A stretch of DNA of 64,000 bases from Strongylocentrotus purpuratus (GCF_000002235.5 NW_022145606.1:49288685-49352684), one strand, 5' to 3'. Shown: positions 1 to 12,300, counted from the stretch's first letter. Notes: a model not told the origin generated them from the letters alone. Numbers and translations are program-made.

Positions 1-2200
1 GTGACAACCGGTTGTTAAAACTATTGCAGCTAATATCTGCCACTGTCTAGTCGAGGTACATTGGTGGAGATTAAAAGAGTAAGATTTGTGGTAAGGATTG
101 CTGTAACTATAGTAATATGGTTGTTAATCTAAGGGTAATATACATTGTCATGTAAGGTCATGCAGTTGATGAAACAAAAATTCTTGATATAACAGTTTAT
201 CTATACGAAGTTAATTATCAATTTTTTTTCTATCAGCTTTGAGATTTTGTTAAGGACAACATGAATCCGAGTTGATATATTATTTAGTGCCGAACAAATC
301 TGTTTTCACTGCAATTAAAATGTTCGGTTATTTCTTTTGTATTTGTTCTTGTGCAATTGCTAAGAATATCCAATTCAGGTATCAACAGGTAATTATCGAC
401 ACATATTCATGCCAACAGAAACTCTACTAAGATTTCCAAATTGGCCCAACTGCTGCTCAGATGAATTGCTATACTTTAAAATGTCCAATTTGATATTTTA
501 AGATTTATCACCATGAACGGATTTATCTACATGTATGTAATGTAAGTTTAGAAACAACAGCCTCCATGAAAGAATCATAGCTTTGAAGATCAGCACCAAC
601 ACTTAGCAAGATATCTCTCGAAAGTACAGGCTTAAATTGCAGAGCTATTAAACTTAATATGGATTATTATTTTAGTTTTATCTTTCAACTGTAATTAGTT
701 GTTTTCTTTTTTCTTCTGCAAGATTCTACAATTCTATTTAAAAAATAGAATAGAATTCTTGGAAGTATCATTAATTTGTTTACTTCCTTTAAAATATTAC
801 TTGATAAAATCTTATCAAACCAATAATATCATACTCGATGGCGAATATTAGTACACAGACTGGAGCACTTTTAATATCTTCAGATGAATTTATTTGAAAA
901 TCTGTTTCACCGGAAGTCGTAGTAAAATGAGAAAGCGACCAGTCCACGATCTGTTTTAGCATTGTGGTCCCTCTTGCTTAGAGTTAGAAAAGGGAGCTTG
1001 TATCTGTAGGCTGGCTGATGTTCCATATGAAGCATAACGTTGCAGGGGATTCAAGCTCTGCAGTCTAGAATTTGGAATTGAAAGTTATGCAATAAAAAAA
1101 AGTAATTAATACTAGTGTAATTTTTCAATTTTTGTATTTGTTCATGTCAATTTATTTGATTGGAAAATAAGTAAAGTAGAAGGATAACAAATATTCTTTA
1201 AAAATATTGATACGAAACCAGTTTTGTTTGAAAAAATAATACATAATTGATTTTTAGGCTTTGGAATTTGTTTTATCTTTTCATAACCATTTGGTGAGAA
1301 TCAAACAGACATATACATAATTATACCATAGAGAGAGCAAATATATTTCTCAGAAAAATAGTTGTCACTTTACCTAATCTAATGTGTTCCACTGAAGAAA
1401 AAGAAACATTTCAAACCACTATGTCACTAACCACATTGGAAGTTTTAGAAAATGTGATAATCGTATCAATTGGACTATGGAACGGGAACCTCTTTTTTAT
1501 AATACACATTTTGGACTCATCTTGATTTTGATTTTGATCCCAAACATTTCTTTAAAATATTGATCTTGAATGTGTAGATCTTAAACTTTAGCTTTCATTT
1601 GTAATCTGACTCTACAGCAGTCTAATCTTAATCTTGGATAATCTGATCTTGAACCAAACCTATCGTACAGAGATTTGATAAAAAAATACCCTCTGGTGAA
1701 AAGAAGAGAAAGAGATACCTCAACTGGTATATAACAAACAGGTTGAAGCTTACATTATGCATACGCTTATTACTATTAGAGTTTGTTCAACCACGTATTT
1801 ACATGTATACTTAAATTGCTGCCCCATGTTACATACAATATTGATCAAATCTGGCTGATCTAGTAATTTATTTATGTTTTTGACTTGTCATGGTTGGCTC
1901 CCTCTTAAATTAAGAACACAGAATTTTCAGTTTGTTATTGTAAAATCCAATATCCGGTATCTTAACCCTTTATCAAAAATGAATATCAAGACTATAAACT
2001 CAACAACAAGTTAGTAATTCATATCTATGTAGGTCTAGAAAAAGAAGAAATCAAAAAACCTCACCGTTATTTTAATGTCGGTGTTCAAACTTTGCTAAGA
2101 AAATTACATAACAAGGCCATTTAGCACGGTAGGATCTTGCAGTACACGTTGAACTGGATTACATTATGCAGATCCAAACCCTTTCCTAGGGGCCGGGGTA
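1..2200. other. Non-coding, no gene seen
   Basis: AT-rich DNA with no long open frame and no recognisable exon, repeat array or transposon end. It lies downstream of the minus-strand NLR gene, so it could hold that gene's further introns or last exons, but I could not identify any. Confidence 0.5.
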
Positions 2201-2840
2201 GGATGAGAAGTTAGTCCAATACGTTGAAGACACGGTGGGAGAGAAGTCTTAGACTAGAGGTCTATTTATTGGATATGACTCAAATGTTCAGGTCCACTCC
2301 ATCTCTGACTCTGAAAGAAAAACAAAATATAGAGCTCGATACATGAGCCTACTAGTACTAGACCTACCTAACATTCTACATCTAGTCTAAAATCTAACTT
2401 TTTACTGTTAGACGTAGACTAGATCTAACTCCTGTTAATTTAGATGTCACAAAAATACAAGTAGTCAACTACATCTATGACTCAGGGACTAACTCTAACT
2501 CCTAACTTATATAGGTTAGTCCTACACAAAGGGTGCAGTGTGAAGACTAGGTCTACATCTATCCTATATCTGGTAGCATGTAGACTAAATGATACATCAA
2601 GATCTTAATCAAGATCTAACCTGGTCTTCGGTCTGACACCGTAGAGTCGTATTTTCTAGCATAAAATGTTGAAGTTAAAGCAATGATCTCGTTGATTGTT
2701 ATTATTAACACAAAACAATGGCGACAGCACTGCCTACCGGCAACAAAACAAAGTAGTCTAGCCTGGATCTAGGCCTAGATTTGGAATCTAAGCCTAGACT
2801 AAATCTAAATTTTAAGCACTAGACTTATCGACGAAACCAT
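2200..2840. repeat. CTAG-rich low-complexity tract
   Basis: Dense, irregular repeats built from tetramers such as CTAG, AGAT and ACCT (for example tctagacctagatct-like strings). The same style recurs near 5870-5900, 6050-6100, 6240-6370, 6530-6600, 8085-8130, 8340-8410, 18260-18300 and 18390-18440. There is no fixed period and no coding. It appears to be a genome-wide compositional habit rather than one element. Confidence 0.6.
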
Positions 2841-3714
2841 ACAACACGATGATTCCTAAAGCCGTGGTAGACCTATTTTGTTATCAAATGAAAGAATAAC
2901 TATATTTCTTACATGTTCTAACCAAATACGTAGGCTACAGTTAAACATGCATGAATGTAGGCTATATGAATGGGACGGAAATGCATGAACTGGTGCAATT
3001 TGAAGAGTTAACTCAAGTTGAGCTCAGTTGGGGAATGCTTTTAGTTGATATTTATTTCAAATATCGTTCGGTTACAAATGAGAGTAATACTTTCCTTCTA
3101 CCAAAATAACAATTTTTGTATCAACAGAACAGAATTTTACTTACTTTTCGAGAACCTCTCTTGCAGTAGTTTATCGACGCAATGTTGTGGTTTATTGACC
3201 CAACACCGACTAGCCTTGATTACAGAGCCCTCTTAAATTTAACCTAATATTTATCAAAATCAATTATAGTTTAAATTTGATTCGATGAAACCGCTCACGA
3301 GCATCAGTCTTAAGCCAAAAGAAATTCAGCCTGATTTTTAACAATTGATTTTTGAAATCAAAATTAATTTTAGTTGATGAAACATCCTCCAGGGGGAGAA
3401 AAGGGGAAATTAGTCATTTCCCCTAGCTTGGCATTGCTTAAGCTTCGAGAATTCACAAATTATGAGTCGAAGAGTAAGAGCTGACGATGGCCAGGGGAGG
3501 GGGGGGGGCATACCCGCCACCTCATGAAACTTGATGTTCTTTGGACGATGTATCCGAAAAAACGATTTATTAAAAAGGACAGTTTGCCTTTAACGGTTCA
3601 TTGCAGCTAGAGCGCAACACTTTTGAATTCGCTGCCGGTATTCGGTGATTCGCCATTCTGCCTAAAAATAAAACACGTAGGGCCTACTTGCAACCCAAAA
3701 TATTGATACTGATG

Positions 3715-3870
3715 ATATTTAATAAGATAGTGACAATAATAACATGATGATGATATTAACAGTAGTAAACGCAATAATAAATGATGATAATGGTGATAGT
3801 AGTGGCAAAATACAAATAATAATAGACCTAGATCTAATAATTATAATAATAATGACAATTTATGATAATG
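3715..3870. repeat. ATA/ATGATA-type microsatellite
   Basis: Degenerate AT-rich microsatellite made of ataat, gatgat and aataat units. There is no coding and nothing else of note in 2840-4230. Confidence 0.6.
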
Positions 3871-4234
3871 ATAATTTTTTTTTATCAGGATATGATTTTT
3901 TTTAAAGTCAAAATGGACATACATTATTTTACCTTCCGACGGTTTATAATAATACATGCAACTGTATATCAAAATTGTGGATGTTCAATACAGGTAGAGG
4001 GGTCTATTCAAATTCAATATATTCATTGCGACTGCACAATGAAAATTCTAAAATAACAATTGAGAGCAATAGTAAAACAAAACCCATCCTAACTTGGAGG
4101 TTACGCCCAAGTTTGAACCTGTGCACCCCTTCACGCATTCGTATCGTTATGCTTAACTACGGCAGACTAACTAAACAGGATCGTCTAGTAACGGATTTTA
4201 ATCTATTTTATACAAGATTTAAACAAGAACCTAC

Positions 4235-4752
4235 CACAGCTGTGACATCGTCTTCACATGTCTGCAGCACTCGATGAGGTAAACCAAGTCTTCCTCGTAT
4301 GTGCACTTCACTCCATGCAGCCAAAGCACCTGCAGGTTCTTGGTTTGTTCTCTGATTAGAAGACCCAGTCCTCTCATCGTCTCTCTCGAAACACTCTTCT
4401 TCTCTGATGGGAGTGATGATGGTGCATAAAGGTTGATGTGTGTGAGCTGCTGTCCTCCGGTCCGACGAAGACAAGCCGTGATCTGAGGTATGTCTCTCTC
4501 TGCATCATCGATAGTGATACCGATACGTCTTAAGCCAGGAAGCGATGAGAGCAGACCTTCATAGCTGTGTGACGTCACGCTCACGGTTAATAGCTTTGTG
4601 ACGGATGGAAGGTCAGGAGGAGATGGAGGGAAACTGAGAGAGGAGTCTGAGATGGTGAGAGAGTTCAGTGAGGTGAAGGATCTGAGACAGGACCACAACT
4701 TCTCGGTCATCTTAGTAGATAGCTGGCATTGCTCTATCTCAAGCCTAGTATT
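4235..4752 (-). CDS. NLR gene, LRR exon 2
   Basis: A 518-bp exon read from AATACTAGG, following an acceptor ending ttgcag, to a GTAGGT donor. It gives 172 codons plus two bases. The product has leucine-rich-repeat character (SLNSLTISDSSLSFPPSPP, LPGLRRIGITI, NLQVLWLHGV). It aligns along its whole length with the exon at 18448-18977, sharing LWSCL, LTISDSS, SFPPSPP, YEG and GLLI/ISLL blocks, so the two are duplicated modules. The exon starts in phase 0, matching the micro-exon at 5019-5058 upstream. It ends two bases into a codon, so at least one more exon is expected at lower coordinates; I could not find it. LRR modules in this family form the sensing end of the receptor. Confidence 0.65.
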
Positions 4753-5018
4753 CTGCAATAAATATAAACAGACAAACTTGTCACTTCCATTTACATCGAA
4801 TTAAATATTGAGAATAAACGTGTGGACATACAGAATCCCATGTCAGTAATGCTGAAATTACAAATAGTACTTTCATATTCCGAGAATTAATTGAGTTCTT
4901 TCCAAAACAAAAAATGCAACTGTTTTGCAATTCCCTTTAATAGTAAAGTTCAGAGGATATCCCTTTGTTGAATATTTCAAATGGAAATGCATGCACCTGT
5001 ATAGCAAAAGTCACTCAC

Positions 5019-5058
5019 CTGGACGTTGTTCTTTTTGTGTAGAGTACCACCTCCACTC
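5019..5058 (-). CDS. NLR gene, 40-nt micro-exon between LRR modules
   Basis: On the minus strand a good acceptor (ttctttgtag) is followed by 40 bases and a consensus GTGAGT donor. Joined to the LRR exon at 18448-18977, which ends with two bases GG, the first base completes a Gly codon. The remaining 39 bases then encode SGGGTLHKKNNVQ, ending exactly in phase 0 for the next LRR exon at 4752. Nothing but splice signals, phase and position supports it. The peptide looks like a flexible Gly/Ser/Lys linker between two LRR modules. Confidence 0.5.
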
Positions 5059-5129
5059 CTACAAAGAATATTTGAAAAGGAATGAGGGAAATAATGTGAT
5101 TCTTGAAAGCAAATATTGGTAACAAATAT

Positions 5130-5260
5130 TACATGAGGTAAATGAAAGCAACAATACTAACAATAACAATAACAATAATGATAATAACCATATCATAATA
5201 ATGGTAATGATAATAACAAACATAATCATGATAATGATATCAATAATAATGAGAAAATCC
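5130..5260. repeat. AATAAC/ATAATG microsatellite
   Basis: Degenerate AT-rich microsatellite (aacaataacaataac then ataatgataat units) in an NLR intron. The rest of 5260-5700 shows no feature. Confidence 0.6.
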
Positions 5261-5704
5261 TTAAAACACCATTTTAATACATTATTTGTTGTTCATGCCG
5301 ACTTAAAATTAAAAAGCGACATGAACACAAAAATCTGCAGTGAAAAAAAAAAGTTCACAGAGTTTTTTGAAAATATTAGAAAAATGTGATATTTGATTCA
5401 TTATTTCCCTTTATTATTTTACACAAATTTATTTAAATCAATTATAAGCGAATGGACGGCAAAGTTTTTAACTACAAATTGGGGCTATTACAAACAATTT
5501 TCGTCAAAGGATATATCGCGATCTAAAATTCAATGTCGGATTGGCGTACGTGCGCGCTGCAACTCACGAAAAAGTCATAAAAACAACGAGACTTTAATAC
5601 TTCGTGCACAGAGGTTTACATCTGTTTTATCGAAAAATTCAATCGATCAAATGTAAGATAATTGGATATTTTGCAAGGAAAAATATCATTCAATCAGTTA
5701 CCAC

Positions 5705-6655
5705 CAGGGGCGGCAATGTTAAGGGGGAGGGGATCGTCCCCCCCCCCCCACACCGGAAAATGTGAAAAAGTGCACACCCAAAATGTATAGCAAATGCTGA
5801 CTACAGGCTGCAACATTTTTTCTTTGTTAGGCTCTGGAGGGCCCAAGACTGAAGAGTGCATTGTTTGGACTAGGCCTAGACTTCTAGGCCTAATAAAAAT
5901 GGAAAAAAATCTTCTCGCTCGGTCGCTAGCTACAATCCCTCGCATAATGTCCTTCAAAATGTACAAGTAAATATTGCGGAAAATTTGTTTTTCGTTGGTA
6001 TCACTTAAGCACAGTTCACATTTCACACTGTAGGTTTACAAGATTAAGAGTTAGGGTCTATAGATAGACTAGACCTAGAAATAGATCAGTGCTAACAAAA
6101 TTAGACTAATATTCCGCTCGCTCTTTTTTAAGTTTTATTTTTAGGAGTCCCTTCCAGCCTGGTTATACAAACATTTGTAGCCTGTTTTCTAAAGGGAAAT
6201 GGTGTACATCTTTCTAAAAAATAGTATTTAAGTCAAACTCAAGGTCCTTCGTTACATGACTCGGGTCTAGACCTAGCTCTAAACTGGTCTAGGCCTAGAT
6301 CTATGATTAAAGTTTACTAAAATTTACCTAGACCTACTAGCCTAGACCTCTAGAGGTCTAGATTCTAAATATTTACAACACTTCGCCTCGGACTGCACAC
6401 TAATTACCGGCAATGTGAAGGGGAAGTGTGAAAAAAGTATATACCTATTGCTTGTTTGTAGACTACAATACTGTCATGTTTTAATACAACAAAACTTCAA
6501 AAACATGTTAAAGTGTAAAGGGATACCGGATAGGACCTAGCCTAGATCTAGTCACTTCCGTCACCTTCACCCCTCTCGTTCACTGGATCTAGGGTCTATG
6601 CTCCCTGAGGCTCGCACTTTGTCGCCCCGGTCATGAAAATAATTCGCCGCCCCTG
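5705..6655. mobile_element. hAT-like non-autonomous DNA transposon (MITE), 951 bp
   Basis: The left end begins CAGGGGCGGCAATG and the right end closes ATTCGCCGCCCCTG, forming inverted termini. The interior is non-coding, with C homopolymers and CTAG-rich tracts. TACCAC occurs at both flanks, directly on the left and five bases away on the right, so the target duplication is not clean. The termini are of the CAGNGGCG style seen in hAT-like elements, several of which lie in this window. Confidence 0.5.
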
Positions 6656-6852
6656 GTTGGTACCACTTTTTATTTACAATTTTGATGACATTTGCTCTTA
6701 AAATAAAGATTTAGATTCTAGGCTACAGACCCTTGTCAGCAAGTTCATATTTTTTCAGAACGGACGCAAAAAGACTGCAACATTTGCCGATCTTTTGTCA
6801 ATATTTTACTAATTTCACCTCCAATTCCATAGAAAATGTTTTCTCTCCGTAG

Positions 6853-7147
6853 TGTAGTAGGAATTGCCCCCATCCTCCTACAAGCTATTACAAGCTCATA
6901 CAAGCTCCTAACACAAGGGGGCGCCATTGGTCTTCGTGCACTGGCAAGGCAGACAAGCTCCTAACACAAGAGGGCGCCTTTGGTCTTCGTCCACTGGCAA
7001 GACAGATTGAGAACTGCTATACACTGACTGGTACAGACTTGCGAGACACTCCGAGCTTTATACCGGTAAGTGCTGTTCTTTGTCTCTTTTGTAGTATTTA
7101 ATACGTAATACATTGTAGCCTATGATCTGTAGATCAGGGCGACTTCA
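6853..7147 (+). repeat. 5' LTR of the gypsy element
   Basis: A 295-bp repeat running from TGTAGTAGG to GACTTCA, matching 17944-18233. It has TG...CA ends. A 53-bp direct repeat lies inside it (about 6907-7012, starting CAAGCTCCTAACACAAG), with the short motif acaagct repeated just before. The upstream flank reads CCGTAG. The opposite flank after the 3' LTR is GTAATG, so a target duplication is at best GTAG/GTAA. Confidence 0.9.
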
Positions 7148-8524
7148 TTGGCGCTGCGAGCAAATTACTTGCTTGCATTTGCGAGGAATTTTAAGACTTG
7201 TGATTTTTGCACAGCGAGCACGGCTGCCCTAAAGCATTAGGTAACATATGCGGTCCGATGCGCTGGGCTAAGCTGCTCGCTGTGATTTGTTATAATCAGT
7301 AGACTAGATCCTAAGTTAAATTTCGAATTTTCGTCTTGGGCAGGGCGGGCTACTCTGCTTTGCCTATTTCGTCATTTGTTGTGTATATTTTTCTGTTGTT
7401 TCGTGTGGGTGTCGCGAGCCGGGCTGTAATATTAGCTCAGTTTAAGACATTTTTGCGGTGATTTTTTGATTTTTTTGGTCGATCGTCTGCTCTCGTTAAC
7501 TCCGAGTATAGTTCCGGCACAGCTGTGGCAGAACTTTTGCACTGGGGGTTTGAAGGCAGTGCGATTCGAGTGTGCGTGTTTGGATTTTCTGTAGCGAATG
7601 TTTGAGCTTAGTTGGTGGTGTGGGGTGTCTGATTAGGTATCGTTTTGTGTTTAGCGGTTGTTTCGTGCGTGATTTCGAGCCGGGCTGTAATACTAGCCCG
7701 GTTTGAAACATTTTTTGAGTGCGTGTTATTTTGTTTGAGCGCGCAGGTTTTGGAGACTGCCGTTCGCGCCAAAAGCGTTTACCACACACTACAGTGTATT
7801 GGATTCGGCGGAGGGATATTTTTTAGTCCTTCTCCTCTCGATCGACGCCATTTTGTTTTCGGTTGTCTGTGGATCGTTGACAGGGATTTGTTTTGCCTGC
7901 TGCCTTTTTGCAGACTGTTGGGAAGCTAGAGCTGTTTTGGGCGATTGGAGTGGGGTAAGTTTCGGAAATATTCTCTGCTGATTTGTTTTTTGTTTAATAT
8001 TAGATCTACTTTTTTCGAATTGGTGATTTGAAGCCTGTTTTGCCCGGATTTGGGGGCAGGTTGACTGTGCCATTATATTGAGAGTCTAGGCCTGGACCTA
8101 TTATCAGATCTAGGACCTAGACCTGCTTTTAGTGGTTGATAGCAGTAGGCTGTTTGTAGTATTTTAGGTGCGTGAGTGTTTGGTTTGTGTGCGTGTTGTG
8201 TGTGGACCCACCCACTCAGTGTAGTGCGGGAGTCATAAAAAAAAAAAAAAAAAAATAAAATAAAAAAAAAAAATAAATAAAAGAAAAATCGTGTGTGATT
8301 ATCCGTGTTGGAGTGGATTGAGTGGGCTGCACCTAAGTTAGAAGAATTCTAGTTAATTCTAGTAAATTCTAGTAAAATCTAGAATTCTAGTTAATACTAG
8401 TTGATTCTAGTAGATTTCAGTTAAGAATTTAGGAAACTTATTTTTCTGTCGGGTAATTATCCCGACGTTAGTTAGTGGTATTTTTAGTGGACTATTTTAA
8501 GGCTTTTGCGATTATTGTGTCGCT
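7148..8524 (+). other. Primer-binding site and leader of the gypsy element
   Basis: TGGCGCTGCGAGC starts two bases after the LTR, as expected for a tRNA primer-binding site, though I did not match it to a specific tRNA. The remaining ~1.37 kb is leader with no convincing gene. It holds an A-rich stretch (8237-8285), CTAG-rich text and a GTAAGT splice-donor-like site near 7957 that could serve a spliced transcript. The minus-strand open frames here are not supported by any domain. Confidence 0.6.
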
Positions 8525-10270
8525 ATGAGTATGACGGATGGGGGGGCTAAGCTCCCCATTAATGTGTGTTCTTTTGAAGAACTCGCAGTCATGCCGGGGC
8601 TCGCTCCTGCGCAGGCCGGGATCATTTTGGGTCTCCGGACTGAGCACGGGAATATAACCCCGGAATTATTTGAGGCGTCCCCAGGATTAGCAGAGTCCAG
8701 GGGGCTTCTAGGTGGGTTCGACTTTTCTCCTCGGGAGGCTACCCGGGGGGCAGGGGGGGGGGGCTCCCAGTCAGGATAGGGTTAGCCAGAGTGTGTTTTT
8801 TACTCCGTCGGGGCAGCGGGCCCCGAACACTAGCACCCCCTGCGGAGCTCAGGCCGAGGCGGGGGGACATCAATACCCATATGATGTGTATCCGCCTCCA
8901 TTTTCTAACCAAGGGGATGTATCGGGAAGGCCCCGGGGCGTAGCCCCGACTGGATTTTCCACCCCCGGGGGGGGGGGGGGGGGGGGGGTGAACCAGTCGC
9001 TTGACCCCATGTGTCCTCGTATAGAGCTAGGGGAACCCTAGGGGAGGACAGACCCTCGAGTTGTCAACCCTTGGGGAGGGGAGACCAGGCCCCCAGGGGG
9101 AGTCAGGAGGGCGTTCTTGGTTGGGGGGTGTGCCCGCAATGGAGCAGGGGGGCATAAGCCCTGAGGGGCGGCCTAATTGAAGGGGGTAGATGTGGGGCGG
9201 GACCCGCAGGCCCCGCCCTATCCTGGATTTATTGCCAGGGATATCCGTGAGGAGTTCCAACCCTTAGTAGGCCGGGAGGGTAGTCACATCCCAGGGAATC
9301 AGATACATCGGGCCTATGCCCCCAGGGGGGGATAGGCAAGGGGGGGACACGGGTAGGGCATCCTACCAGCGACTCCCCAGGACTGTTTCTTTTGATGGGC
9401 GCGGAAACTGGAGGGCTTTTCTCCATAAATTCACTGCTTTTGCAGACCAGCAGGAATGGGATGGACCCCAGAGAGTGAATCAGCTAAGCTGGTGCCTAGA
9501 GGGGAAAGCGGGCGATTATTTGAGCCTGACTCTGGAACAAGAGCCGGGCCTGGAGTACTTCCCGTTGGTCCAAAAATTGGCGCGGCGCTTCGACCACAGC
9601 GGATTGCCGGAATCTGCCCAACTCGAGTTTGCGTCTGCCAAGCAGGGGCCAGAGGAATCCCTGCCTGAGTGGTCTGATCGGGTGCTCGGGTTAGCTCTCC
9701 GAGTATTTACCGGGGACCTGGGGCCCTATTCACAACAGCCAAGGGTGCTTAAATCGGGAGGCGGGATGCCACGCACTGACCCAGCATCCCGCTACCGTTG
9801 GGGAAGCCATAGGGCATATTCAATGGCATCAACATGTGTACCGAGCCATGTACGGGCGGGTGCGTCCAAGTAAGTCGGTGGCTTTTGAGGATGCGGGGGA
9901 AATTGAAGTCCGCCAAGTGGACTTATCCCCCCAACCTCCTAGTCGACCTGAAGACGGACAACTCGCTGCAGTAGAACGCCGAATGGTGGAGCGCCAGGGC
10001 CGCCTGGAGGCCCGGGTAGCTAACCCGGAGCCCCGGGTAGCTAACATAGAGCGGGATGTCCGGAAGATCCTAGATACCCTACAGTCAAGGCCGGCGGCTT
10101 CCCGGGAAAGAGCCAAGTCCCCGGGGGGTGACCGGTGTTATGCTTGCGGGGGACAAGGGCATTACCGGAACCAATGTCCCATAGCTCGGGGAGACAGAGG
10201 GAACGCGCGGGTTTCTTGTGTCAATTGCCAAGAAGCGGGAAACTCCAGCGGGTCGGAGGAGGAGGAGGCC
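8525..10270 (+). CDS. gag: gag region of the gypsy element: HhH motif, capsid, coiled coil, CCHC knuckle
   Basis: Structural part of the element. The first ~60 residues after the ATG at 8525 read like a ComEA-type helix-hairpin-helix: an INVCSFEELAVMPGL core followed by AQAGIILGLRTEHG and an N-T-P-E-L-F tail. A Gly/Pro-rich stretch follows. A Retrotrans_gag capsid-like domain lies around 9370-9720 (FDGRGNWRAFLHKF, WCLEGKAGDYL, FASAKQGPEESLPEWSDRV). After that comes a charged, heptad-like stretch near 9950-10100 and a zinc knuckle C-x2-C-x4-H-x4-C (CYACGGQGHYRNQCP) near 10132-10180. In the family, gag assembles the particle and the knuckle binds genomic RNA. The HhH is not a usual gag part. 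The copy is a broken fossil. Confidence 0.75.
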
Positions 10271-10429
10271 AGTCCCCGACCCGACCCGAACGAGGCCAGC
10301 CGCTAACCGGGCAACCGGTTAGTCGGGCGGTTATTTCTCAGGAAGAGTTAAATCAGATAGGAGAGCCTGGTTCCGATGGGATGGGAGTGATTGAAGCCAC
10401 CACGGAGCTGGGCGAGGCACTCTCCCAGT

Positions 10430-11340
10430 ACATAGAGGAGGTTACATTTTGCGAACCTTCGAATCCTCCACAGGTGATCGGGTCGCTGGACCTGATGCCA
10501 GAGGCCACCTCGGATCTGGAGCCGGATGCCACCTCAGATTCGGAGCCGGATGCCGCCCTGGAGCCGGATGCCACTTCGGAGCCGGATGCCGCCCCGGATC
10601 CGGAATCGGGGGAGGAAGGGGCGGAGGTAGTGGTTTGCCGGCTACAGTCCAGTTCCTCCCTTACTATCCCAATAGTGATAGGGGGTTTCTCCCTTAAGGC
10701 AATAGTAGATACGGCGGCGGAGGTGACAATCATCTCGGATCGGGTGCTACAGCACCTAGAACCGCAGCCCGAAAAACGGCGGGAGGCCGTGTTACATGCT
10801 GCGGGACGGAATATGAGCATGAGGGGGTTAGTAACGGGGCCGGTGAGTATTCTGTTGGGGGGACAGGAGTTCTCCGAGCAGTTATATGTTGCACCCATTT
10901 CGGACGACATGTTACTGGGGAGGGATTTCCTCAATAAACATAGGGCCGTAATTCACATGCATCACCCCAGGTTACTGCTGGGGGAAGTGGAAATTCCCAT
11001 GCAGCATGGGGATAACCCCAGGCAAAAAGGGGTAGCTAGAGTGTATGTCCGAAAGAGGGTAACCGTTCCTCCCAATGCCGTTAAGCGGGTGACAGGTGTA
11101 TTAGATCAACGGTTAGAGGATTTCGTGTTTGAACCACTGCTGAACCTACCTGCTGTCTTGGTTCCCTGTTCCTTACATGGGGCGGGGAAGAGTGGAAAGG
11201 TATATGTGATCAACCCCACGGACCGGCACCTGAAGTTTACCTGTGCAGACGTCCTTGGGGAGGCGCGAGAATACAGGAAGAAGAGGCTATTGGGGAGGCT
11301 CCTGCTGGCCCAAGTGTGGTGGTCTCCCAAATCAAAAACG
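10430..11340 (+). CDS. Acidic repeat linker and aspartic protease of the gypsy element
   Basis: An acidic linker at about 10500-10610 is made of short EPDAT/EPDAA repeats encoded by a 15-30-bp minisatellite. It leads into a retropepsin-like domain, with the active-site motif read as VDTAAEVTIISD (D-T-A form) near 10705 and the C-terminal flap and helix motif MLLGRDFL near 10910. The family enzyme is a homodimeric aspartic protease that cuts the gag-pol polyprotein. A basic stretch near 11040-11100 precedes the RT region. The identification rests on motif order just upstream of RT. Confidence 0.7.
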
Positions 11341-11499
11341 GAGTGAACCGGGGAAATTCCGCCGCACCTAACAGACCTCTACGAGCGGTCCTCGACCCTT
11401 TTGTCGGAAGAAGAGCGGGGCAAACTCCGGGATTTATTCGCTTTTCGGGGGTTTTCGCTCAGAATGAGTTCAACTTGGGGAATTTTGACGAACTTGAAC

Positions 11500-12300
11500 A
11501 CTCCATCGATACAGGAAGTGCCGCTCCAGTGAAGCAGAAAATGAGGCGTACTCCATTGAATTTCGCTAAGGAGGAGAAGGCACACCTGGACAGAATGGAG
11601 GAGGCAGGGATAATTCAACCTACCCAGTCTGAGTGGGCCTCGGCCCCAGTCCTCGTCCGAAAACGTGACGGGGGAGTCCGGTGGTGCATCGACTATCGGG
11701 CATTGAATGCAGTAACCCGTAAGGATGTCTATCCGCTGCCGAATATCGAGGAATGTTTGGACTCGTTGGCGGATAATGCTTGGTTTTCTAAGCTGGATGC
11801 AAATTCGGCTTACTACCAAGTAAAAATCAAGGCGGGGGATAGGAAGAAAACAGCAGTTACCACTAAGTACGGGCTCTATGAGTTTGTGCGTATGGGGTTT
11901 GGTCTGTGCAATGCGCCAGCGACTTTCTCGCGGGCAATGGACCTGATCCTAAGGAGTATAAATTGGCAGACTGTCCTGGCCTTTCTGGATGATGTGGTCG
12001 TCCTGGGAAGATCGAGTAAGGACCATCTCGCCAACTTAGAAGAGATCCTGGGGAGGTTTGAGAAATTTGGGCTTAAATTGAAGCCTAAAAAGTGCGTCCT
12101 TTTCCAGGAAAGGGTAGAGTTCTTGGGGAGGGAGGTGAGTGCCGACCGGGTCCATCTCCGGGGGGAGCATATCCGGGCAGTCCGCCAATGGCCCACCCCA
12201 AGGAAAACCAGACAAGTCGAGCAGTTCTTGGGCCTGGCTAATTATCACCGGGCCTTCATCAAGGACTATGCTGCGATTGCGGTTACCCTCTACCGGATCA
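11500..12300 (+). CDS. pol: Reverse transcriptase domain of the gypsy element
   Basis: Typical Ty3/gypsy RT blocks in order: LDRMEEAGIIQPTQSEWASA, VLVRKRDGGVRWCIDYRALN, YPLPNIEECLDSLADNAWFS, LDANSAYYQVKIK, FGLCNAPATFSRAMD, the catalytic box FLDDVVVLG, and then EFLGREVSADR and FLGLANYHRAFIKDYA. The enzyme copies element RNA into DNA. It lies between the protease and RNase H in the canonical order. Recognition is by direct reading of these motifs. The clade within Ty3/gypsy is not assigned. Confidence 0.93.

Noticed and set aside
1-4200. Further 3' exons of the NLR gene
   Set aside because: No LRR-like frame or phase-compatible exon with a stop could be found by eye, although one is expected.
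7496-8073. Two ~95-codon minus-strand frames in the gypsy leader
   Set aside because: No domain, opposite to the element, and of a length expected by chance.
10353-10934. 193-codon minus-strand frame rich in Ser and Gly
   Set aside because: Mirror of the acidic repeat and protease region of the gypsy element.
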